In this document: positions 1-5,576 of the stretch, piece by piece
Numbering within the stretch: position 1 is the stretch's first letter
How the letters are laid out: each line of letters begins with the position of its first letter
NCBI GenBank assembly: GCA_022709485.1
Contig: JAKLIS010000097.1
Coordinates: forward strand, 1-6,025
Length of the DNA: 6,025 nucleotides
Source: Elusimicrobiota bacterium
Lineage (GTDB): Bacteria; Elusimicrobiota; Elusimicrobia; F11
Reading direction: 5' to 3'
Made by a program: the position numbers and the translations under genes
The notes under the pieces: model-generated
Told to the model about the DNA's origin: nothing
The model's database searches: none
The model's input: the letters and a program-made list of their open reading frames with translations, nothing else

Positions 1-36
1 CATCGGGAAAAAACGGTCAGCGAACTTTTTATTTAA
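1..36 (+). CDS. prs: 3' end of ribose-phosphate pyrophosphokinase (partial)
   Basis: The frame starting at base 1 reads HREKTVSELFI and stops at TAA 34-36. This resembles the C-terminus of PRPP synthetase, where the last helix is followed by a conserved E-[ST]-[VI]-S-x-[LM]-F ending. PRPP synthetase makes phosphoribosyl pyrophosphate from ribose-5-phosphate and ATP in the cytoplasm, feeding purine, pyrimidine, His, Trp and NAD synthesis. The neighbourhood supports the call, because prs is often found directly upstream of rplY and pth in bacteria. Only 11 codons are visible, so the identification rests on a short tail match plus synteny and is probable, not certain. Confidence 0.6.
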   Translation, partial: HREKTVSELFI

Positions 37-59
37 AAGGAAGGATGGGGAGATATAGC

Positions 60-87
60 CGTCATTCCCGCTTTCTCGGGATTGACG
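60..87. repeat. Imperfect inverted repeat between prs and rplY
   Basis: Bases 60-70 and 77-87 are complementary over 11 positions except one T-T mismatch (65/82), leaving a 6-base loop (71-76, ctttct). The arms read GTCATTCCCG and CGGGATTGAC. No T-run follows, so it is not a good intrinsic terminator. The arm resembles the GTCATTCCCGC...GCGGGAAT palindromes that occur as dispersed repeats in many bacterial genomes. It could also act as an mRNA processing or stability hairpin between prs and rplY. Confidence 0.6.
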
Positions 88-103
88 AACCTTAAAATGT
101 CCT

Positions 104-110
104 AGGAGGA
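104..110 (+). promoter_or_regulatory. Strong ribosome binding site for rplY
   Basis: AGGAGGA lies 8 bases before the ATG at 119. It is a near-consensus Shine-Dalgarno at good spacing, which fits a highly expressed ribosomal protein and fixes the rplY start. Confidence 0.85.
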
Positions 111-118
111 TTCACAAA

Positions 119-844
119 ATGCAGCGTGTTCAACTTGAAGTAAAAACAAGAGATTTGACTTCCAAAGAGAAGCTCAATAATAATCGATTGCGGACATCCG
201 GCTTGGTTCCGGCCGTCATGTACGGTCAAGGAGAACCGGTGACGGTGATGGTGGATTTAAAAGATTTTAGCAAGGCCATTCACACCGCAGCGGGAACCCA
301 TGCGCTTTTTAGCCTGAAGATCGGCGGTAAAGCGAGTCTGGCGGTTATAAAAGAAATTCAAAGAGACATTTTTACCAGACAGCCCATTCATGTGGATTTC
401 CAACGGATTAGCGAAAAAGAAAAAATTATCCTGAGCGTTCCCATCCATACCAAAGGGGAAGCCAAAGGCGTTAAAGAGCAGGGCGGTATTCTTGAACATA
501 TCCTGCGTGAGTTGGAAATTCGTTGCCTTCCGGAAGATATTCCCGCCAACATCGAAATTGACGTGACCAATCTTGAACTGCGGCACGGAGTCAAAGTAAG
601 TGAAATCACTCCGCCCAAAGGCGTGGAGATATTGACCGGGGGCGACCACTTCGTGGTGAATATCGTGACGCCGAAGATTGAAGAAGTGGCGCCCGCTCCC
701 GCGGCCGTGACAGCGGAAGGCGCGGCGGCTCCGGCGGCTCAACCTGAAGTGATTGCCAAAGGCAAGAAAGAAGAAGAGGGCGCGATCCCGGCGGCAGCTC
801 CCGCGGCGGGCGAAAAGCCGGCCAAAGAAGAAAAGAAAAAATAA
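119..844 (+). CDS. rplY: 50S ribosomal protein L25, long CTC/TL5 type
   Basis: This 241-residue protein binds 5S rRNA in the large ribosomal subunit. Residues 1-95 form the L25 5S-binding domain, with the family motifs LRTSGLVPAVMYGQGE (25-39), VIKEIQRD (76-83) and HVDFQRI (91-97). Residues about 100-185 match the extra beta domain of CTC/TL5 proteins, with GVKEQGGILEHILRELEI (117-134), CLPEDIP (136-142) and a GVEILTGGD-like end (168-176). Residues about 186-241 are a low-complexity tail rich in Ala, Pro, Glu and Lys, ending in a Lys/Glu-rich stretch. Such tails are common but vary in this family and are probably disordered. The start follows a strong AGGAGGA. The gene lies 82 bases after prs, and its stop touches the Shine-Dalgarno of pth, so it is probably co-transcribed with both. 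CTC was named as a general-stress protein in Bacillus subtilis, but nothing here shows stress control. Confidence 0.96.
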   Translation: MQRVQLEVKTRDLTSKEKLNNNRLRTSGLVPAVMYGQGEPVTVMVDLKDFSKAIHTAAGTHALFSLKIGGKASLAVIKEIQRDIFTRQPIHVDFQRISEKEKIILSVPIHTKGEAKGVKEQGGILEHILRELEIRCLPEDIPANIEIDVTNLELRHGVKVSEITPPKGVEILTGGDHFVVNIVTPKIEEVAPAPAAVTAEGAAAPAAQPEVIAKGKKEEEGAIPAAAPAAGEKPAKEEKKK

Positions 845-866
845 AGGAGGCCTCCCGTGGGGAGCC
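844..866 (+). promoter_or_regulatory. pth ribosome binding site within a palindrome and start-codon hairpin
   Basis: AAGGAGG (844-850) is a strong Shine-Dalgarno 6 bases before the GTG at 857, and its first A is the last base of the rplY stop. It is part of a perfect 10-base palindrome, GGAGGCCTCC (846-855). Bases 852-856 (CTCCC) can also pair with 860-864 (GGGAG), putting the GTG start in the 3-base loop, with two more pairs across a one-base bulge (849-850 with 865-866). The pairing is seen in the sequence; any effect on initiation is inference. Confidence 0.5.
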
Positions 867-1456
867 ACTCACAACCCCGGCTTCTGGTCGGTTTGGGAAA
901 TCCCCTGGATAATTACACGGATACCCGTCATAACGTGGGACGGGAATTTATCCGGTACTTAGCATCCGAAACCAAATCAAAGTTTAAAAACATCAGGCAA
1001 GCGGAAGGGTTTCGCTTGCCTGATTTTTTTGGAGTCCGTCTCGAGGAACCGCTCCTATGCGTCGTTCTCAAATGTTACATGAACTTGTCGGGGGCTCCTT
1101 TGAGAGAAATTGCCCAATTCGAATCTCTTGAACCTCGGGATGTGCTTGTGATTGTTGACGATTTCATGATTCCCTTTGGTTCGTTGCGTCTGCGGCCTTC
1201 CGGATCGGCCGGTGGACACAACGGGTTGAAATCCATTATTGAGGCATTGGCTTCCGAGGAATTCGCGCGTCTTCGGATCGGCATCGGGCCGGTTCCGCCG
1301 AATGAAGATCCCTCTAACTTTGTGCTTCATAGATTTGCAAGCGCGGAGCTCGCTAAAAGAGAAAATTTGTTTGAGTTGACACGTAACGGGCTCATGAACC
1401 TTTTTCAAGACGGATTTGAAAAAGCCATGGGTTTTATCAATAAACAGCATTTATAA
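857..1456 (+). CDS. pth: Peptidyl-tRNA hydrolase
   Basis: This cytoplasmic enzyme cleaves the ester bond of peptidyl-tRNAs that drop off ribosomes, recycling tRNA, and is usually essential. The 199-residue length is typical. Family motifs are intact: LLVGLGNP (9-16) with Asn15, TRHNVG (23-28) with the catalytic His25, CYMNLSG (73-79) with Asn76, a VDDFMIP segment (100-106) in place of the usual HDELDLP that keeps the key Asp102, GGHNGLKSI (119-127) with Asn122, and RLRIGIG (138-144). The GTG start is set by AAGGAGG and by the position of the first motif; there is no better start downstream. The gene sits 12 bases after rplY and 6 before dnaE. Codons 46-58 coincide with a strong terminator-like inverted repeat, described separately, which is unusual inside an essential gene. 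Confidence 0.97.
   Translation: MGSHSQPRLLVGLGNPLDNYTDTRHNVGREFIRYLASETKSKFKNIRQAEGFRLPDFFGVRLEEPLLCVVLKCYMNLSGAPLREIAQFESLEPRDVLVIVDDFMIPFGSLRLRPSGSAGGHNGLKSIIEALASEEFARLRIGIGPVPPNEDPSNFVLHRFASAELAKRENLFELTRNGLMNLFQDGFEKAMGFINKQHL
992..1030 (+). terminator. Intrinsic-terminator-like hairpin inside pth
   Basis: Bases 992-1006 pair with 1010-1024 to give a 15-bp stem containing a single G-U wobble (1004/1012), closed by the 3-base loop GGG (1007-1009). The outer 12 bp (992-1003 with 1013-1024) are perfect Watson-Crick. The stem runs straight into a T-run (1024-1030). On the opposite strand the stem is followed by one G and five Ts, so the structure looks partly bidirectional. It is coding throughout, in pth codons 46-58. 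The structure itself is plain in the sequence. Whether it stops transcription in vivo is unknown, since ribosomes translating pth would normally keep the hairpin from folding. Confidence 0.55.
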
Positions 1457-1462
1457 ATACCA

Positions 1463-4400
1463 ATGGCAAAAACGCGCGCGGAATTTGTTCATCTCCACAA
1501 CCATTCGGAGTTTAGTCTCCTGGACGGCGCCGTTTCATTCACGGACGTCAAAGGCAAGCCGTCGGATTTTCTGAGATCTCAGACGAGTAAAGGATTTAAG
1601 GCCATGGCTCTCACCGATCATGGAAACATGTTTGGGGCCATTGAATTCTATAAGGCGTGCAACGCTGCCGGAATCAAACCGATCATCGGAATGGAAGCCT
1701 ACCTGGCCCCGGGATCCCGGTTCGATAAAGATCAAAGAATGGGGGAATCCGCCAGCCACATTACCCTTCTGTGCCAAAATAAGGCTGGATACCAAAATCT
1801 CCTTAAACTTTCCTCCACCGCTTTCTTGGAAGGGTTTCATTATAAACCCCGGATCGACAAGGAAATTCTTTCCAAACACGCGGAAGGACTGATCGCGCTG
1901 TCGGGATGCCTCCAGGGAGAAATTCCATCCGCACTTTTAAGCGGACAGGAAGAAGAAGCGGAAAAAGTTTTGAAAAGGCATCTCGAAATTTTCGGGTCGG
2001 AATCTTTTTATATTGAGCTTATGGATCACGGCCTCGAAGAACAAAAGAAAGTTCTCCCTCTTCTCGTTAACCTTGCCAAGAAATTCAATGTCCCCATTGT
2101 GGCCACCAACGACTGCCATTACGCCACCAAAGATGATTATTTGGCCCATGACGTTCTTTTGTGTATCGGCACGGGGAAAAAGATATCTGAAGAAAAAAGG
2201 CTGCGGTTTTCAGTCAACGAGTTTTATTACAAATCACCCGAGGAGATGAACCGGCTTTTTTCGGATTTGCCGGAAGCCGTCCGATCCACTATAGAGATTG
2301 CCGAAAAATGCAGTCTTAAAATTGATTTTGATCAGCTGCACCTTCCGAAATTTCCGGTTCCAACCGGCCAAACATCCGACACCTTTTTAAAAAAGCTTTG
2401 CCTTGAAGGGCTTAAAAAACGCATGGGGCAGGTCCCCGATACTTATAAGGAAAGGCTTGAGGTGGAGCTCTCGGTCATTGCCAGGATGGGTTTTGCGCCT
2501 TACTTTTTAATTGTGTGGGATTTTATTCGTTTTGCCCGGCAGGACGGAGTGCCTGTGGGCCCAGGCCGCGGAAGCGGCGCCGGAAGTTTGGTGGCCTATT
2601 GTTTAGAGATTACAAGCATCGATCCCATCCAAAACGGCCTTCTTTTTGAAAGATTTTTAAACCCCGACCGCCGGAGCATGCCGGACTTGGATATCGACTT
2701 TTCGGACGAAGGGCGCGATCAAGTGATCCAATATGTCCGCCGAAAATACGGTGAAAACAGCGTGGCTCAGATCATCACTTTCGGATCCATGTTAGCGCGG
2801 GGCGTGGTTCGGGATGTGGGGCGGGTGCTGGAGATGCCGCTTCCCGAAGTCGATAAGATCGCGGGTTTGATTCCACGGGAACTGGGCGTTACCATTGAAT
2901 CGGTCATGGGAAGCGTTCCTGAATTCCGGCAGCTGTATAAATCCAATCCTGAAGTGACACGGCTCATTGATCTGGCCAAAAAATTGGAGGGCTTAAAACG
3001 CCACACCGGAGTTCATGCGGCGGGAACTTTAATTGCCGCCGGGGACATTACGGAATATGTGCCCTTGGCCAGGAACAATAAAGAAATCGTCACCACTCAA
3101 TATGACGGCGAGCTTTTGGGAAGTCTAGGTCTTTTAAAAGTGGACTTTTTGGGTCTACGGACATTAACAGTCATTAAAGAAGCCGTCACGCTTATCCACG
3201 CTCGTCACAAACCCGATTTCGATATTGAGAAAATTCCCGTGGATGATAAAACCACCTACGATCTTTTAGTTAGAGCTGAAACATCGGGGGTTTTTCAATT
3301 GGAATCGCCGGGCATGCGGGATCTCCTCCGAAAATTAAAGCCCAATAATTTGTCCGACATAACGGCTTTGATTTCTCTTTACCGGCCGGGACCAATGGGC
3401 TCAGGCATGTTGGATGAATTTGTGGCGCGAAAAAGCGACCCTTCTAAAATTAAATATGACCATGAGCTAATGAAGCCCGTTATTGAAGAAACATATGGGA
3501 TTATCGTTTATCAGGAACAGGTGATGAAAATATCCCGAGAGCTGGCTGATTTCACCCCGGGAGAAGCCGACGGCCTCCGGAAAGCCATGGGCAAAAAGAT
3601 TCCGGAAGAAATCGAAAAGCAGCGCGGGAAGTTTCTGGCCGGCGCCCTCAAAAAAGGCATCAATGAGAAGCTCGCTACCAAAATTTTTGATCTCATGGCC
3701 CACTTCGGTGGATATGGATTTAATAAGAGTCACGCGTCCGCTTACGGTTTGATCTCATATCAAACCGCCTTTTTAAAAGCCAACTATCCCGTGGAGTACA
3801 TGGCGGCTTTGTGCTCCAGCGAAATCGGCAAATCCACGCTCGCCTCAAAGGAGGGAGAATCTAAATTGGTCGGTTACCTGGGAGATTGCGGCGACATGGG
3901 CATTACGGTTTTGCCGCCGGATGTCCAGAAATCTTCCATCGCCTTTACGGTGGAAAGCCCCGTCCATTCCAAAGAACCGCAGATTCGTTTTGGCCTTTCC
4001 GCGGTAAAAAATGTCGGGACGGGAGCCGTTGAATCCATCTTGGCCGCTCGCGAAAGCGGAGGACTTTTTAAATCCCTGGAAGATTTTTGCGCTCGGGTGG
4101 ATACGCGCCTTGTGAACCGAAAAGTGGTGGAATCCCTGATTAAATCGGGCGCGTTTGATACCCAGGAAAATATTCCGCCCAAAAAACTGCGGCCCGCTTA
4201 TTTAATTCGGGTTGAGGCAGCGCTGGATTTAGGCGCCAAAATTAAAGCGAACAACGATTTCGCCAAAGAATCTCTGTTCGGAGAAAGCGAAGTGCGGGAC
4301 ATGGTTCGGATGCCCAAGACGGTGGTGGATTCAAAAGAAGAATGGAATGAAAAAACCCTTTTGGCCGGTGAAAAGGAAGTGTTGGGTTTATATTTGTCGG

Positions 4401-5005
4401 GGCATCCCTTGGCTAGGTACAAACCGGAAATAAGAGTTATGACCACTCACACGTTGGGCACATTGCCGGATTCCGGCATTGTTCGTGTGGCGGGGCAAAT
4501 ATTATCTGTCCGGCGACTGACAACAAAGCGCGGGAATTTAATGGCGCGGTTTGTGCTGGAAGATTTGGAAACTGAAATTGAAGTGACGGTATTTCCAAAA
4601 TTGCTCACGCCTGAAACAAACACTTTGCTCACCCCCGGTAATTTGGTCGTGGTCAAAGGCCGGGTGGAAGCCCAGGAATACGACGCGCAAGTTGTGGGGC
4701 GGGCATTTTTGGCGGAAGAAATTATTCCGTTTAATTTCGCGCGCGACAAGTTTATAAAGCAAATGACGGTCGAGATCAAAACTCCGGAGGCGGAAGAAAT
4801 TGTTTTTAGAGAATTGAAACAACTCTTCGGCAATTTCCCTGGAACCTGCCGGGTGAATTTCCGGCTTCAAACAGAAAAAAACGGAGAAGTCGTTCTGGAA
4901 ACGAAAACGGGAATCAAGCTATCCGATGATTTTGTGGAAGGTCTAGAAAAAGTCCTTGGGCCCAACTCCTGGTCTTTTGGTGAAAAGGCGCTGACGCGGG
5001 TTTGA
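1463..5005 (+). CDS. dnaE: DNA polymerase III subunit alpha (DnaE)
   Basis: This is the replicative DNA polymerase subunit, 1180 residues, a normal length for DnaE. The order is: PHP domain (about 8-290); palm and polymerase core with GPGRGSGAGSLVAY (367-379), the acidic motif PDLDIDF (407-413; Asp408, Asp410, Asp412) and a second catalytic motif KVDFLGLRTL (559-568; Asp561); fingers region with YQEQVMKI (683-690) and NKSHASAYGLISYQTAF (754-770); tandem helix-hairpin-helix region (about 845-900); OB fold (about 1005-1085); and a small C-terminal domain (about 1100-1175). The PHP metal-site residues look intact (His12, His14, Asp52, His53, Glu78, His99, Cys149, Asp217, His219), as in DnaE proteins whose PHP domain proofreads. 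A clamp-binding-like motif KESLF lies at 935-939, with Lys where Gln is usual. The ATG at 1463 gives the expected N-terminus (FVHLHNHSEFSLLDG). No Shine-Dalgarno precedes it and pth stops 6 bases upstream, so translation is probably coupled. Confidence 0.98.
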   Translation: MAKTRAEFVHLHNHSEFSLLDGAVSFTDVKGKPSDFLRSQTSKGFKAMALTDHGNMFGAIEFYKACNAAGIKPIIGMEAYLAPGSRFDKDQRMGESASHITLLCQNKAGYQNLLKLSSTAFLEGFHYKPRIDKEILSKHAEGLIALSGCLQGEIPSALLSGQEEEAEKVLKRHLEIFGSESFYIELMDHGLEEQKKVLPLLVNLAKKFNVPIVATNDCHYATKDDYLAHDVLLCIGTGKKISEEKRLRFSVNEFYYKSPEEMNRLFSDLPEAVRSTIEIAEKCSLKIDFDQLHLPKFPVPTGQTSDTFLKKLCLEGLKKRMGQVPDTYKERLEVELSVIARMGFAPYFLIVWDFIRFARQDGVPVGPGRGSGAGSLVAYCLEITSIDPIQNGLLFERFLNPDRRSMPDLDIDFSDEGRDQVIQYVRRKYGENSVAQIITFGSMLARGVVRDVGRVLEMPLPEVDKIAGLIPRELGVTIESVMGSVPEFRQLYKSNPEVTRLIDLAKKLEGLKRHTGVHAAGTLIAAGDITEYVPLARNNKEIVTTQYDGELLGSLGLLKVDFLGLRTLTVIKEAVTLIHARHKPDFDIEKIPVDDKTTYDLLVRAETSGVFQLESPGMRDLLRKLKPNNLSDITALISLYRPGPMGSGMLDEFVARKSDPSKIKYDHELMKPVIEETYGIIVYQEQVMKISRELADFTPGEADGLRKAMGKKIPEEIEKQRGKFLAGALKKGINEKLATKIFDLMAHFGGYGFNKSHASAYGLISYQTAFLKANYPVEYMAALCSSEIGKSTLASKEGESKLVGYLGDCGDMGITVLPPDVQKSSIAFTVESPVHSKEPQIRFGLSAVKNVGTGAVESILAARESGGLFKSLEDFCARVDTRLVNRKVVESLIKSGAFDTQENIPPKKLRPAYLIRVEAALDLGAKIKANNDFAKESLFGESEVRDMVRMPKTVVDSKEEWNEKTLLAGEKEVLGLYLSGHPLARYKPEIRVMTTHTLGTLPDSGIVRVAGQILSVRRLTTKRGNLMARFVLEDLETEIEVTVFPKLLTPETNTLLTPGNLVVVKGRVEAQEYDAQVVGRAFLAEEIIPFNFARDKFIKQMTVEIKTPEAEEIVFRELKQLFGNFPGTCRVNFRLQTEKNGEVVLETKTGIKLSDDFVEGLEKVLGPNSWSFGEKALTRV

Positions 5006-5078
5006 GTTGAGATTTCAAACTGTTTCTTATTTGCCTCCGGAGCGGATAAAAGTTATTTTTAGCGGCTGTCAAAATAAT

Positions 5079-5084
5079 TGGAGG
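5079..5084 (+). promoter_or_regulatory. Ribosome binding site choosing the TTG start of the receiver gene
   Basis: TGGAGG lies 5 bases before the TTG at 5090. An in-frame TTG at 5078 overlaps this site and so cannot use it. The site therefore favours the 5090 start, which also gives the normal short N-terminus of a receiver domain. Confidence 0.6.
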
Positions 5085-5089
5085 ACCCC

Positions 5090-5455
5090 TTGCCCAGGAT
5101 TTTAGTCGCGGATGATGAAGAAGAGCTTCTAGAGCTTTTAAAATTCAGTTTATCCGCTGCCGGATTTGAGGTCGTTCCCGCCAAGAATGGCCAGATGGCT
5201 TTGGAATTGGCTCAAAAAGGAAAGTTTGACCTTATTATTCTCGACGTCATGATGCCCTTCATCGATGGTTATCATGTTGCTGGAGAAATTAGCCTGGACC
5301 CGAAGGCTCCCCCCATTCTCCTCTTAACCTCCAGGGATTTCTCTCAAGATTTGGCCGCCGTTAAAGGGTCCGGCGCCACCGCTTTTTTGTCCAAGCCATT
5401 CGAAATACCCGAGTTGTTGGAAGTCGCCAAACAATTAATAGAGAAGAGAAAATAG
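5090..5455 (+). CDS. Single-domain response regulator (CheY-like receiver)
   Basis: This 121-residue protein is almost entirely one receiver domain. From the TTG at 5090 it reads MPRILVADDEEELLELL, with the Mg-binding acidic pair Asp8/Asp9, the phosphoacceptor Asp52 in LDVMMPFIDG (51-60), Thr80 in LLLTSRD (77-83), and Lys102 in FLSKPFEIPELL (99-110). All the residues needed for phosphotransfer from a histidine kinase and for the conformational switch are present. There is no DNA-binding or enzymatic output domain, so it would act through protein-protein contact or as a phosphorelay intermediate. No kinase gene is in the window, so its partner and target are unknown. It lies 84 bases after dnaE. 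A weak promoter-like pair (TTGCCT 5031-5036, TATTTT 5054-5059, 17-base spacing) is in that gap, so it may have its own transcript. A longer form from the TTG at 5078 (125 residues) is possible but less likely. Confidence 0.92.
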   Translation: MPRILVADDEEELLELLKFSLSAAGFEVVPAKNGQMALELAQKGKFDLIILDVMMPFIDGYHVAGEISLDPKAPPILLLTSRDFSQDLAAVKGSGATAFLSKPFEIPELLEVAKQLIEKRK

Positions 5456-5518
5456 TCCTTTTTGAGCTTTTGTTTTCCAAAATAATTCATTATCAATCAT
5501 TTTAATATTTATTATCGC

Positions 5519-5548
5519 TTGCTTGACGGTCTGAAATTCAGGTAAAAT
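5519..5548 (+). promoter_or_regulatory. Possible sigma70-type promoter for the last gene
   Basis: TAAAAT (5543-5548) is a good -10 match. A poor -35, TTGCTT (5519-5524), sits 18 bases upstream. A better -35, TTGACG (5523-5528), is only 14 bases away, which is too close for a standard promoter. The preceding 60 or so bases are very AT-rich. Transcription from this -10 would begin near 5555, leaving a short leader before the last gene. No convincing terminator is visible between the receiver stop (5455) and this site. Confidence 0.35.
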
Positions 5549-5562
5549 TCATGCACTTCATT

Positions 5563-5569
5563 AAGGGGG
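5563..5569 (+). promoter_or_regulatory. Shine-Dalgarno-like purine run before a non-ATG start
   Basis: AAGGGGG ends 7 bases before the ATT at 5577 and 4 bases before the ATC at 5574. It overlaps the in-frame stop TAA at 5562-5564, so the start must lie downstream of it. Its position supports initiation at 5577, but the G-run is only a partial match to AGGAGG. Confidence 0.4.
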
Positions 5570-5576
5570 CCCTATC

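Noticed and set aside
257..872. Open frames on the minus strand opposite rplY (203, 76 and 88 codons)
   Set aside because: They are antisense to a clear L25 gene, have Phe/Arg-rich low-complexity products and no ribosome binding site; they arise from the composition of the rplY tail.
753..962. 69-codon + frame spanning the rplY-pth junction
   Set aside because: It overlaps two well-supported genes in another frame and encodes an Arg/Lys-rich string that comes from the rplY tail.
1055..1450. 131-codon minus-strand frame opposite pth
   Set aside because: No recognisable motif and fully antisense to a conserved enzyme gene.
2565..2578. GCCGC-GGAA-GCGGC hairpin in dnaE
   Set aside because: It falls on codons of the conserved GPGRGSGAGS motif, whose Gly/Arg codons explain the GC-rich pairing; there is no T-run.
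1535..4870. Many minus- and alternate-frame ORFs within dnaE (up to 128 codons)
   Set aside because: All lie within an intact dnaE and none shows family motifs or its own start signal.
5000..5020. GTTTGA / TCAAAC inverted repeat at the dnaE stop followed by T-rich sequence
   Set aside because: The stem is only 6 bp, AT-rich, with a 9-base loop and an interrupted T tract; too weak to call a terminator.
5035..5042. CTCCGGAG palindrome upstream of the receiver gene
   Set aside because: An 8-base palindrome is too short to support an operator call without other copies.
5456..5500. Possible terminator after the receiver gene
   Set aside because: T-rich runs are present but only 5-bp A/T stems can be drawn, so no intrinsic terminator is supported.
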